From: Reticulitermes lucifugus
Taxonomy: Eukaryota > Arthropoda > Insecta > Blattodea > Rhinotermitidae
Length of the DNA: 44,321 nucleotides
Reading direction: 5' to 3'
Assembly: GCA_026260175.1 (NCBI GenBank)
Contig: JAKCWW010000333.1
Location: forward strand, 68,554 to 112,874
Under the pieces are notes generated by a model that worked only from the letters and a program-made list of their open reading frames with translations, had not been told where the DNA came from and did no database searches. Numbering within the stretch: the stretch's first letter is position 1; each line of letters starts with the position of its first letter. Made by a program: the position numbers and the translations under genes. Below are positions 11,429 to 22,222 of the stretch, piece by piece.

Positions 11429-11610
11429 TACATTCCATTTCAAACAAAATTTTAGAGTTTATATTTAAAGTCCGACAAATGTACAATTCAATCACATTAA
11501 TTGTGCACTTTCACTGCCGTACATGTTTCGAACCCTTAATTTGGGTTCATCTTCAGGGACACATTATCTAAAATCGCACACTAGTTACACCAACTGGCAC
11601 AATTATTTAC
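11429..11610 (-). mobile_element. Single-arm relative of the 20563 foldback
   Basis: From CATTCCATTTCAA through TTTAAAGTCCGAC to GTTACACCAACT it is closely similar to 20590-20744. It keeps one arm and the loop but lacks the inverted second arm. It continues past the point where the second arm begins in the other copy, so it may represent the uncollapsed parent. The hammerhead-like core lies at 11516-11560. Confidence 0.7.
11516..11560 (-). ncRNA. Hammerhead-ribozyme-like motif
   Basis: On the minus strand: GTCC, then CTGAAGA (CUGANGA class), one extra U, stem II GAACCC/GGGTTC with a 7-nt loop, GAA, self-complementary ACATGT, then A as the expected cleavage-site base. The 3' strand of stem I reads CGGC instead of GGAC, so the closing pair of stem I is lost. 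Its near-identical relative at 20665-20709 has a perfect stem I. Activity is therefore doubtful here. Confidence 0.55.
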
Positions 11611-11673
11611 ATGAATTATTTACAGTTGTTCACATACACTGTTTAAAACAAATAAAAGTTAAAAATTGTAAGT

Positions 11674-11721
11674 TGCCTGTTGGGTGGTGAGAACAGTACT
11701 GTTCTCACCACCCAACAGGCA
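11674..11721. repeat. Perfect 48-bp palindrome
   Basis: Arms 11674-11697 and 11698-11721 are exact reverse complements with no spacer. The centre is GAACAGTACTGTTC and the arms contain GGGTGGTGAG/CTCACCACCC. It lies just right of the repeat at 11429-11610. Such a perfect spacer-free palindrome is unlikely by chance and is normally unstable. An assembly fold-over is a possible artefact. Confidence 0.95.
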
Positions 11722-13487
11722 CGGACGCACTGCAAGTATGTTGCCTGAAGGTTTGCGGGGTAGTTGACGCATAGTGGGAATGCGATTTTTAAACTTAGAG
11801 AGAGGGCGGTCAGTGCGGCCGTCTGGATAATTTTCTTGTTGTTGGTTAAAATCGCATACCCACATGCACCTGCTACCCTGCTAACCTCCGAGCAACACGC
11901 TTGCACTGCATCCATACCCTTAGTACAGTCGCCTAGCCACAAGGAAGTGTCCCAGACTCTCCTGCTTCACAGTGGTTGCCGCCCAGCCATTTAGGCCCAG
12001 TGCGTCGTCTGAAAGATTCCGTAAGATACGAGTACAACTGGTAATCCGTCGTATCTTTGTCAAATCGCAAGACAAAAATGTGTCTTGATTAACCAGTATA
12101 AATGGAGTTACTGGCCATTTACTCCATACAGCTGCTTTCAAAGTAACCGAATCGACAGCAGTACTAATCAGTCGATATCTTTTTCGATTCACTGTTAAGA
12201 ACGAAAAGAATAGACACTTTGGAAAACATATGATATTAGAAAAATCCCAAGGATTTCAGGGTGGAACTCAAAGCCTGCAAGCAGCAACATTAGTCCTACA
12301 AATATTATAGCTTTTGTTTATTTCATTTATGGTTTATTTAACGACGCTGTCAGTATCTTAGAAAATGTGGCGTCTAAAAGCACTCTTAAAGTCATTTTTC
12401 AGAAATTTAAATTTAAAATCCAAAAATAAAAAAGAAATTTGCTGGTGACGCTTTACTTTTGCGCTGTTAATGTATGGTAAATAAAAGTCTCGACAAAAAT
12501 CTCTCGGATTCCCAGCCGCTTCAGGTGGTTGTTGAAAGGCGTATAACCTAACATTTCGAGAACCTATAGAATCGGGCTTTCATGTTTATGATCTAACTCC
12601 ACATCACGTTTTACACGTCGAGCGCCACGGGTTTGTTGTTTATCGACAACAAAGTTAAATTGGCGTATACCTACAGTTGTCATATATATATAATATGTGT
12701 AGATATATAAGAACAATAATTCTATTACCTCGAGAATCTGTTGACACGTATATAGGCGGTTTATGAACAACAAATAAAATTTGTTCTGCACAATTAATTC
12801 ATGATGATGAAATTTATTATGTGCATCCGCCTTTAAAACTTTATCACAGGCTTTTACTACTTTTAATAAGAAAGGAAACAAGCTTGAATTTTAGTTCTGC
12901 CCGCTAAATGAAAACGCGCAGCTAGTGAAATGCCTTACAAATTTCGGAGTGTGTTCCCACTCACACCCCTTTACCCTGCCTCTCAGGATTCTATGATTAA
13001 TGGTGTTTGGTATTTATATTATATCACGCTCTGTCAGAGAAATACAAGCAGTGACGGATCGTTGCTACAGACGGAAATATGAAATGAACAAATGTAAATG
13101 CTTTCAATTTGTCGAATAATAGGCATATTTGCTTTTGTGACGAAGCTGTTGTGACGGATTTTGTTCATCATTTTTCATGTTCAGGATACATGGCGTCTTC
13201 TCAGAATTAATTTTCAAACATTGAACTTATTAAAATTAAAAGTCTTTTGGATGGGGTACGGATTTTGAAGTTTGAGGTTTTCTCGGCGGTGACTATGAGG
13301 AGTATCGCGTTATATAGTATGTGACACCATGTAACCTGGTATGAGAATCCATTGCAGCAGGGTAACAATTTAACATGAAGAATTACCGGGGCCCTAGCGG
13401 GATTGGAATATGACATCCAGAGGTTTTATGGGTTGAAGAATTTAGATATTTTAGATCACACGTTCGCTGTGGCTGGTCACGTATAAA
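11722..13487. other. No gene recognised
   Basis: Overlapping short frames on both strands around 11650-12190 are GC-richer than the surroundings but share no motif with known proteins. The 105-codon minus frame at 12564-12881 is lysine- and tyrosine-rich, AT-driven sequence. No gene is claimed. Confidence 0.5.
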
Positions 13488-13615
13488 TTCGTGGCACAGT
13501 CCATTTTGAGAAGCTAGCAGTCACCGAGAAAGCGTTGCTCAAAACATTACCCGCAATTTGTGGAAATTCCGTGGCTGGTGACGTGTGTACAAGTGCCAGA
13601 GATTTGTTCTCATTG
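13488..13615 (+). mobile_element. Family A repeat, old copy
   Basis: TTTTGAGAAGCTAGCAGTCACCGAG followed by ATTACCCGCAATTTGTGGAA corresponds to the GAGAAGCTAACAG...AAATTCCCCGC...GGAACC block of family A. No (AACT)n end is left. It is divergent and non-coding. Confidence 0.55.
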
Positions 13616-13648
13616 TGATAAAAAAAGTTCGAACCCTCTAATTTGTAT

Positions 13649-13684
<36 letters not shown>

Positions 13685-13715
13685 CAGTTTGTTTACTATT
13701 TATTTATTATTTTCT
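13649..13715. repeat. TTTA microsatellite
   Basis: A pure run of TTTA units to about 13685, then degenerate units to 13715. Confidence 0.95.
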
Positions 13716-14804
13716 TTCAGTCTTTAACGTTTACGGAACAGTAGAAATATGATAGCTATTCTTTCTAGAAGGAATGACATGAAAAATGCGGGTTCCCTCT
13801 GAGTAAAAAGCGTGTTTAGTTTCATAAATTTGTGCTTACACCTGATTGTGCACAAACGTAATGAATGACTATATACCATTATTGTTAAATACAGTAAGCA
13901 GTAATACTTTCCGCAATTCGTACTTTTTGATTTCAGCAAAGTGACATGATAGGCAATTTGGCCATAGACAACGTATTTTGGATAGAGTACCTGAATTGTT
14001 AAAATTTGTCTGCAGATTGAAATGCTTTTGTATTTGTGAGCAGACATTACGTGAGTCCATATATAGTGACGGGATTTAACATGCAAAATATACCCCATTA
14101 GACGTAGCAGGTTCTTTACATTGCGTGAGAAGTGGTTTCACATCTGAATCGCATGAAAACGGAACATTTGCACTGACGTCAGATAAATTTAAATGGCCAA
14201 AGTTTTCAACAAATGCTGTTAGAAACGTTGCATAATTCTGAAGGGTGATTGAGGAATTTGTGGAAAAGTGAGAAGCTGTTAAAGTACATTTATGGTTTCA
14301 CAAAGTAAAGTTTTAACTTTTATAATTGCGAACAAGCTTAAAACTTTCTTGGTGTTGTTAAATTTCACGGAATGTTTAAATAGTATGTACCAGATAGCAA
14401 TGAGAAGTTATTGTAAAGCTAATGAATTCAATTAGCAACAATTTCTATAATTTTATATTGCTAAGAGTTTCCCAATACCAAAGTATTTATTTTGAATTTG
14501 TGTGAAACGTGAGGTTTTTATTCGGGACACAGAGACAGAAAAACGAAAGTGCTGCCCGCAATAGGAGTTAAATGTGTTCTTGTTTTTTATACATCGCTCA
14601 AAGCGCTGGTGCCACTTTTATTGAAGTAAAAAATTATTGGTAGATTTCACATTCTCACATTTGTGCTGATAAAGATACCCATCTTCTTGTTATAGGTACC
14701 TATGTACCAGTAAACACGGCGTCATAATACAGGAGGCTGGAAACCAAAAAAATAAACATTTTAGTTGAAAGAATAAAGTTACTGTATTGTTATTTTAGTT
14801 CAGA
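13716..14804. other. No gene recognised
   Basis: The longest frame with an ATG in the first 40 kb of the window (minus, 13724-14098, 124 codons) lies here. Its protein has no signal peptide, domain or repeat that I recognise, and it overlaps another minus frame, so I do not annotate it as a gene. Confidence 0.45.
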
Positions 14805-15065
14805 TTTCAGAAACGCGGAAGAAACTGTAATTGCTAAATCTGGAAGAAAGAGATATTTGGCAGACGTGAACGTAGGTGGAAGTAAAATATGAAGCTGAAT
14901 GTTAAAGAAATAGGATATGAATATGGGCTGGGTCATATGGCTTAGCATAGAAATGAGTGGGGCACTTTTGTGAATATGGTATGGAAATTTTGGAGTCCAT
15001 AGAAGGCGAACATTCCTTTTGTTAGCTGAACAGCTGTCACTTCTCAAGAACTGCACTGAGAAATG
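14805..15065 (-). mobile_element. Family A repeat, long copy
   Basis: On the minus strand an 88-codon frame reads LLWTPKFPYHIHKSAPLISM and then SYFFNIQLHILLPPTFTSAK. This parallels the family's FYGTPKFHYRIHKSPPLVPI and the following LRSILILSSHLRLG block. The open frame is a by-product of the repeat, not a host gene. Confidence 0.7.
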
Positions 15066-15526
15066 TTGGCTTCAAACGAATTTTTTATGCTCTCTCACTT
15101 TTTTGTTCTGTGCAGTCAATTAATCGTGTCTGTTGTTGCAATTTAGACCCGAGATTAGAGATCATATGTTGACCTTTCAAATATATTAACAATATAAAAC
15201 ACGACATTAACTTTAAAGTGTCAGTTTTTTAATATTATCCTACCCTCGTTTTAACCAGCATGTGGTCATCTTCAGGAGGAGTATTTTTTCAACGCCACAA
15301 TTAACAGGAATACTTCTGTGATCACAGTGATGCTGAACAATTATTGAAAACTAAAAATGTTTTAAAATTATCAGTAATAAAACCTTAAAGATTAAGCCAG
15401 CGTGGAATAGAAAAGCATTTGGAACGAAATAACTAATTAAAGAAAAGTTTCACTTTATTAGCAGATGTGTAGGAACATTCATAATGCAATGGAGAATTAA
15501 CTGTAAAAATGAACGCTTGAAAGTGA

Positions 15527-15790
15527 CATTTTTCGGGCAATCTCCATTCCCAAATCTGCACCCTTGCATTACATTCTCCCTGGAAGCCAAGTCACTGCAC
15601 GTTGCAGAGAGTCTTTAGGGATGGCTTCAATTCTTGTCTTATACCCTGTGGACTTTAGCCACACAGGAAGAAAAACGTGCTGCTGAAATATGGGGTAAGC
15701 AGGGAGGCCAGTTAGGTTCTCCGTAACGAGAATTGAGTTGCTGTGGAAACATCATTGCATCACTCGTCACTGTCATTTCTGGACAGAGTT
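15527..15790 (-). pseudogene. Tc1/mariner-type transposase, C-terminal half, inverted
   Basis: On the minus strand it reads FPQQLNSRYGEPNWPPCLPH, then TRIEAIPKDSLQRAVTWLPG, the C-terminal third of the transposase family whose N-terminal half lies on the plus strand immediately to the right (15813-16420). Frames are broken, and the acidic residue expected in the DFFLWG block is lost. About 20 bp separate the two oppositely oriented halves. Together they would make up most of one protein, so an inversion inside a single old copy is a good explanation; two independent insertions are the alternative. Confidence 0.7.
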
Positions 15791-15812
15791 TATTTGGAGT
15801 TTAGTTGACACA

Positions 15813-16420
15813 ATGCTTTGGTCGGTTCAACAGCGAATTGTGGCAGTGGAGTTATTTATTTAACAAACTCTCACAGCAACGGGGAGTGCTTTTACAACAG
15901 TTTTGCTGACTTGTAGCCTCTGCTCGCAACACTCAGTTATTGTGTGTATCAGAATGGCGTGCAGAGGGAGCAATGAGGGATTCGAGACCTACATTACTTT
16001 TAAGTTCGACCCACAAGCCTGAAAATGTGAACAAGGTAAGGAACGCCACGTTGCAAACTCCGCGTCGGTCAGTCAGTTTGCAGATATACCGTGCCTTTGT
16101 CATAAACGTGACGAGTGTTCGTGCTAGTGTTACATTGTGGTCTGCATTATCACTCGTACTAAATTCCAGTTATGCAAGAAGGAAGTGAACTGGACATGGC
16201 ATGTCCTGTACAGTTTTGTAATCAATTCTTACACTGGGTGCAAGAAAATTCGGGCGTAGTGTGAATGCATTGCTCATGAGAGATGAGGCTTGTTTCCATC
16301 TCATAGGTTATATGAACAACCAACATTTTCAATACTGGACTCCAGACAATCCCCACGAAGTTCATGAACGCCTTCACCATAGTTTAAAAAGTGACTGTGG
16401 TGTGTAGGGGCGCCAGCAGC
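15813..16420 (+). pseudogene. Tc1/mariner-type transposase, N-terminal and middle part
   Basis: It starts at ATG 15813 with MLWSVQQRIVAVELFI, the usual N-terminal helix of this family, then a stop. After frameshifts it reads MRDSRPT, NVNKVRNATLQTPRRSVSLQ (helix-turn-helix region), IPVMQEGSELDMACPVQFCN and MLMRDEACFHLIGYMNNQHF. That last block corresponds to the DEAxFHLxGYVNxQNFRYW segment carrying the second catalytic aspartate. It fades out at PHEVHERLHHSLKSDCGV. Multiple stops make it inactive. The missing C-terminus is found inverted at 15527-15790. Confidence 0.82.
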
Positions 16421-18081
16421 GAGGTGCTAACTGGTGCATTTGCAACACTTTGGGATTTTGACGTAATTTACTTTTTTATAATAAAGAATTTTTTAAATCA
16501 AACCATAAAAATTCTACAAAACAAAAATAAATTTTTTGCAGTTCCTACAGTTTTAACCTAAGCATTAATTAAGGATTTTAATTAAACAACAATGTTACTG
16601 CCTTATTTAGCGTTGACCATTACAATATCTTGTCACTTCACATGCAAGCAATAGGCACCACTTTGCAAAAAAATCCTGCCGGCGGTGATGGATTGGTTTG
16701 CCACAGGTTCTTATGGTATTATTGGCCTTTATTTCTTTGAAGTTGACGGGTAAAGTGTTATGACTGTCGATGCTGAGCGGTATAAAGTTATTTTTGGAGA
16801 TTTTCTGGCTAATGAACTGCACTGGAGGTTACCTGAAAAATGTCATTTTCAAACTCTGATCTTTACATTGGGAAAATAAAACAATAACAATATACGGTTT
16901 ATTATTCTTTCATATAGATAGGAATATACATGGTAAATATGTGTTAAAATTGCTGACCTTTGCACTTAATTCTCCACTGCTTTATGCATGTACCTATATA
17001 CCCGTTAATAAAATTACATACTTTTTTTTCATTAGTTATATTTTACATACTTCAGGTATTTGTGCGCTATTGTGTATTAATATGCTTATTGTTTATAATG
17101 TCTGTGATTTGTCAGAAGTGTTAGGTGAGTATGTTTCATACCATTGTTACTTTTGTTTTTGCAAATTTCTGATGACGTCCATACCATTTCGGTTGCAGCT
17201 GAGGTGATCATGTATGCTACTAACAAAGACGTAGGTACGAGTATATCCTTCAGGCATACTCTTCAGTAAATCGATTCTGCCTCCACGAATCCATGACCTA
17301 CATTAACTTGATTGTTTATTCGTAGGATAATGAAGATTATGATCATAGTGCCGGCAAGAAAAGCAAGGCGTAGAGTTTAATGACAGTGTGTTGGAATAAA
17401 TATTCACGAATCCATTCTAGGCCTGTAGTGGAATTATAATCAAAAGGCTTAGGGGCGAATTTCTTTTTATATGGAAATGCATGTTCTTGTTTAAACAGTT
17501 GCCTTGTGAGGGATGTTTACCTGACACTCCCAAAGCTCGCTGAGAACATTACTAACTTGGGAGATTCAACTTGACGTGCATTTTTCTGCAGTCGAATTTC
17601 TGTTACGTTACGTAGTGGGGTGTTGTGTGCCTGTTGCTTGTCATTTCCTCGCTGATTGTATGTCCTTATGTACTTACAAATGAAATCATTACTTTCGAAA
17701 CAACATGAATTCTGGCAACTAAAGTAATATGAGTGTCACAGCTGATTTAATTTCAGCGAGGAATCATTTGTTTCGTAAGTTCATCCTTATGAACACCAAA
17801 TAATTTCTTTATACAGAAATTAAAACCTCTTTGTCTATCATAAATGCTACGGAAAAGCACCTTGATATTCGTGTCACTTTCTCCGACGGAACAATTAAAT
17901 AAGTTACATTTTACTCTTCCAGAAGGTGTATTTGCGAAACGAGGACTGCTGTGTGAGTATGTAGCCTACACTAAGAATAAAATTTGAGACCGAAATGGCA
18001 TAGATACCTAGTCCGATATACACACAGGTACATAATTAATTGATACGTAATTAATTAATTAAGACATGTAGTCATAAATTC
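16421..18081. other. No gene recognised
   Basis: AT-rich sequence. The 88-codon plus frame at 16941-17207 is hydrophobic without any family motif. An ATTAATTAATT-rich patch lies near 18035-18061. Confidence 0.5.
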
Positions 18082-18463
18082 CTTGAAAGTGCTGAAATGT
18101 GGTGCTGAAGAAGGATGGAGAAGACCAGTTGGACCGATCGTGTGAGAAATGAAGTATTACATAGATTAAAGGAAGACAAGAATATCCTGCGTGCAATAAA
18201 AGAGAGGAAGGCTAAATGGGTTGGTCACATCTTGCGTAGGAACTGCCTTTTGAAACACGTGATTGAAGGAAAGGTAGAGGAAAGAAGTGACGGGAAGACG
18301 AGGAAGAAGACATAGCAGTTACTGGATGGCCTTAAGGAAAAGAGAGGATACTGGAACTTGGAAGGGGAAACCCTAGATCGCATTCTTTGGAAAACTCGCT
18401 TTGGAAGAGGCTACTGACCTGTCGTAAGACAGACTACAGAATGAATGAATGAGTGAGTGAATG
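18082..18463 (+). pseudogene. LINE (RTE/CR1-like) 3' end, 5'-truncated
   Basis: It reads RRMEKTSWTDRVRNEVLHRL, then IKERKAKWVGHILRRNCLLK and HVIEGKVEERSDGK, the C-terminal tail of a non-LTR retrotransposon reverse transcriptase. After a frameshift the reading resumes as LLDGLKEKRGYWNLEGETLD and TRFGRGY. A stop replaces the usual W of WCWRRMEK. The copy ends in a GAATG/GAGTG simple-sequence tail (18440-18463), as expected for LINEs of this kind. No polymerase catalytic domain is present. A second copy of the same 3' end lies on the minus strand at 30480-30690. Confidence 0.85.
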
Positions 18464-18820
18464 TAGTCATAAACTGTGTCCTGTTACGTGTCCTTTACTC
18501 ACGAGGTTGAATAACAGATGTGTCAGTAAAGTGAGAACTGGGAGTACAGCTGGTTTCGCGAAACGGTGTGTAGGACCGCTGTTCACAGTAATACTCGTGC
18601 AGCTGGATGTCTGTGCATTCCTTGCACTCACATGCAAGCCTTGTCTTATTTACCACTTATGTTGTATGTATTATTTATCTCAATTGTTTATTTACATTAT
18701 TTCATAATTTTATGTGCAATCTTGTTTAAGGATGTACTTAAGTACTTTTAAAATTATATCTAACGAATTTAACAATATTTATGACATTTATTGCTTAATT
18801 ACTATTGCAGTTGCCTTAGT
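18464..18820. other. No gene recognised
   Basis: Overlapping short hydrophobic frames only. Confidence 0.45.
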
Positions 18821-18906
18821 ATTACACAGTGTGGCGCAACATTTGGCAGTCGATGTTTAACAGGTTGCCTCTAGTGTCAAGTGACTTTTGCGCCACGCTG
18901 TGTAAT
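18821..18906. mobile_element. 86-bp inverted-repeat mini-element
   Basis: Ends 18821-18839 and 18888-18906 are 19-nt inverted repeats, ATTACACAGYGTGGCGCAA, with one mismatch, enclosing 48 bp. CAGTGTGGCGCAA has the look of a hAT-type terminal repeat. I cannot see a clear 8-bp target duplication outside, so the exact boundaries and class are uncertain. It is non-coding. Confidence 0.65.
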
Positions 18907-19802
18907 CATATAAAATTAAACCGTGAGGGACATTATAATAGGCGTATTAAGAAGCTAGCGGAATGTACACGCTTTGGCTTGGAAACTTTCTACACAGGAA
19001 GCTAGGTATTATAGTAGTGATGATGATGATAACGATGATGGTAATAATAATAGTAATAATAGTAATAATAATATAGAAATACATTTATCTCCGCAAAATA
19101 ACACTGAGTTTAATTCTTTCTTCTTACGCACTGTAGATGTTTAAAACACGTGAGTACGGGCTCCTTTAAGTTGTGCCAAGCCAGCTTGATGGAATAAGCA
19201 GTGTTTCTACGTAACGCACATGAAATGTTCCCCCAAAATGGTGGACACAGTAATACCAACTAAAGAATGCATTCCACTTTCATTTATTACTGCCCATCTC
19301 GTGATGATATGGAAATTTTGTTAGGAACGTTTAGCTGTAGGCTAGTACTTGGCCTGCATCAAACAGCAAAACTTAATTGATACTACACGCCATCAGATTA
19401 CTTTTTTCCATTAATTCGTTGACACCTAACGGAAGAATTACAAACATATGCACTATAATCGAGTCTATCTCTAAAATATATAACCGCGCGCATCTGCAAA
19501 ATTAACTTGCCCTTTACATTATATCAATTTTCTGCATTACACCCCACTCCAGAGCGGAACTCGGAAAACGGCGTGTAAAAGAGAGGTCTATAAATAACAG
19601 GATAGATGGATGCACCATGTGTTACAGACACAATCATGATTACAAGACTAAATAAAAAAATATTGTATGTACTGTATATAAAACTGCGTTAGAATAAGTA
19701 TCTATTATATGGCTTACTCGCTGCCTGTGAGGATTTAGCATTACTCACAGAATCTATGTCATATATTTTTCTTTCTTTCTCTTAAAAAAGGTAGAAAGTC
19801 AT
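18907..19802. other. No gene; GATGAT/AATAAT simple repeat inside
   Basis: 19014-19074 is a degenerate GAT then AAT trinucleotide repeat. Nothing else is supported. Confidence 0.55.
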
Positions 19803-19975
19803 ACTAAGGCTCAGGAGGTTATTGACCGGCCTCTCACTGTGGAGGCTCTGTTTCGATCCCGGACCAGACCACATGGAATATGTGGCGGAAAAAGTGGCAC
19901 TGGAACACATTTATTTCAGGTTATTCAGTTTTTTCCTTGCCACTGTCATCCCACCAATGTCCCACACTCATGTAT
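19803..19975 (+). mobile_element. SINE-1 family, old copy
   Basis: GACCGGCCTCTCACTGTGGAGG, then GTTTCGATCCCGG (B box) and TATGTGGCGGAAAAAGTGGCA, match the minus-strand SINE at 4621-4896 point by point with many substitutions. The A-box end is eroded. The 67-codon frame across it is a by-product. Confidence 0.75.
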
Positions 19976-20562
19976 TAAAACATACATAACTGACGTTATG
20001 GCATATAAGCAAGTAACATCTTCGTTAAGTAAGACACTTTAGAAACTAGAAACAGGCTAAAACGTCTGAACATTTCCCAGAGATCTTTGACTTCGAAGTA
20101 ATACTGCGCTTAATTAAAACATATGCAGTCAATGTTTATGCCTTATATCTATAAATGTTTTGGAATTATAGTAAGGCTAGCCATTACCACGCAAAGTCAA
20201 AATAGTTTACCAACATTCCGACAATTTCCTGTCGGGGCGACGCGTAAAAGAGAACCACAGCTGGATTGTAAATGTCAGGAATGTGATTTGTACGTTTGAG
20301 TGTAATTGGAAGTTTTTATTCTGTTGCGGCAGGGCGAGACTGTGTCTGTGTGAAACTGAAGCCTTTAACGGGCTGATTGTAAACCCTTTTGACGGTGGAT
20401 GAATGAATACTGAACATTGTTGGAATGTAATATTTGACATGTGAAAACCTTTGCCTGTTTTATTGTAGTCGACCACAAATCCAAAAAAGGACTTTCCTGG
20501 GGTTAAAGTCGGGCCTCTTCGGTGAGAAATCTGTGCGTAAGCACATGAGTATGGTAAGAAAT
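19976..20562. other. No gene recognised
   Basis: A minus frame of 89 codons (20207-20476) has no motif I recognise. Confidence 0.45.
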
Positions 20563-20825
20563 TAGCAGGAGTTAAACTTAATATTATTCATTCCATACAT
20601 TTCAACTTTATATTTAAAGTCCGACGCATGTACAATTTAATCACACTATTTGTGCACTTTCACCGTCCTACATGTTTCGAACCCCTAACCTGGGTTCATC
20701 TTCAGGGACACATTATCTAAAATCGCACACTAGTTACACCAACTCATATGTAGGAAGGTGAAAGTGCACAAATAGTGTGATTAAATTGTACATGCGTCGG
20801 ACTTTAAATGTAATAGCAGGAGTTA
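20563..20825. mobile_element. Foldback element with 12-bp TSD
   Basis: The direct repeat TAGCAGGAGTTA flanks it at 20563-20574 and 20814-20825. Inside are a leader of 36 nt, a left arm 20611-20674, a 72-nt loop, and a right arm 20747-20810 complementary to the left arm at about 61 of 64 positions. The hammerhead-like motif spans the left arm/loop junction. The length and presence of the TSD suggest RNA-mediated insertion. It is non-coding. Confidence 0.85.
20665..20709 (-). ncRNA. Hammerhead-ribozyme-like motif, all stems intact
   Basis: Minus strand, 45 nt: stem I GTCC/GGAC (perfect), core CTGAAGA, one extra U, stem II GAACCC/GGGTTC with a 7-nt loop, GAA, then self-complementary ACATGT as stem III of a dimeric form, then A at the cleavage position. 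This is the type I hammerhead layout. An extra nucleotide after A9 is known in some natural hammerheads, such as the CChMVd plus-strand ribozyme. Palindromic stem III without a loop implies activity would need a dimer. Catalysis is inferred, not shown. Confidence 0.65.
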
Positions 20826-21615
20826 CTTTTGATAGCAGTAGTATTAATTTGAAAATTTATAGATGTAAACGCAAACATGATTGGTTGGTTTTGCAACAAA
20901 AGTTGACAGTGCACTGTGCCTTACGACCTAAGCAAACAGCCGCAACGAGATTTAAAAATACGAGCACCCATTTGAATGTGTATGCATTTTTATGGCACGT
21001 CTGTGTAGCAGTGCCTGGCTTTTATGACAAGGCGTTGAGGTAATTCATCTTGAACCGACCAGAAGGCGATTGACTTTTACTGTCCCCTTGAGAGAAAGCT
21101 AAACTTTTATCGAAGTTTGTATTGATACGCGAAAAGAATATAAACAAATGCCCTTACCAGATTGGCTCCAGGGCTTGTTACGGGGGAGATTGGTTGTGGT
21201 GTATTGTGCTATCAGTACGGAGGCTTTTAGCTTCCAGCACACAAGGACACGATTTCATTACACATACGAACCGCACGTAATTGTATTACACCTGGTTAGA
21301 TTCTTTTTGCGGAAAAGTGAAGTCTGCAGTATGCCGTTGCTTTGAATGCTTGACACAGAATTTTTTGGTGTTCCCTAACAACTCACTACTGTCTTATAAG
21401 TACACGACTGTAGCATGTTGAACAGAGTTTTGTTTGAAATTGACAACATACATATTGCTGAATATTTGTGGCCTTTCTTTGTTAATATAGTAAGGCCGCA
21501 GAAAGATGTTTCGTGCGTTGATCTACTCCTTCGAACTCTCAAATTTTCTCCTTCAGCATCCTCTTCACTCTATATCCGCCAGTTGTCTAAGCATTCTATT
21601 GAAATTAATGTTATA
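20826..21615. other. No gene recognised
   Basis: Frames of 65-88 codons show no recognisable motif. Confidence 0.45.
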
Positions 21616-21650
<35 letters not shown>

Positions 21651-21770
21651 TATCACATGAAACAGGATATAGACAATTCCCGACTTGTTCAGCCGTCATG
21701 GATGTTGGTGTCTCCATCTTTTCCTTGGTCACCCAGCATTTCTGTGCCGCTTCGAATTATTTCGTATACT
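21616..21770 (-). mobile_element. Probable LINE 3' end with GAT-repeat tail
   Basis: On the minus strand a basic stretch reading RKCWVTKEKMETPTSMTAEQ continues to CLYPVS, followed directly by a (GAT)n run (ATC run 21618-21654 on plus). A short RPRKRW-like coding remnant running into a simple-sequence tail is typical of non-LTR 3' ends. The family is different from the LINEs at 18082 and 43811. The coding match is weak. Confidence 0.4.
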
Positions 21771-22222
21771 TGCAAATGCGTGTATTGTTTATTGTTAATA
21801 AATGTTGTATCCTTCCACGTGTGTAACCCACTATAATTGTATTTAAATTATATTTTTCAGTCTCTTGAGTTACTTTTATGGCAATAAAATATATGTCTTG
21901 CAACATGCCGCAAAACTTTTACCTTGCCCTTCTTTCATGCTGTATCAAATTAAGATTCTTACACCTGTATATGAGTGCTCGTACTGCCATTATCTTTTAT
22001 ACTTTCATAAACTTTTCATTGCTGTTTTAAATATGTGCCGAATCCAGGGAATGTGTTTTACTAGTCTTTCATGTTATTTGTATATATGTCCCTGGATTTT
22101 ACATAATTCGACAGCTGAAGGTGGTGACACCCTAATCCATTGGGAATTAAGATTTTGTTTTATGTTGATGTACGAGGTGTTTAAAATTGAACTAATAGAT
22201 GTCAAGCATATGTAGAACTTTG
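21771..22222. other. No gene recognised
   Basis: The 116-codon plus frame at 21865-22215 ends just before the hammerhead-like motif. It is cysteine- and aromatic-rich AT-driven sequence without a motif. Confidence 0.45.

Noticed and set aside
13724..14098. 124-codon open frame on the minus strand with ATG
   Set aside because: No domain, signal peptide or repeat that I recognise; AT-driven composition; a competing minus frame overlaps it. Length is within chance for 44 kb of six-frame sequence.
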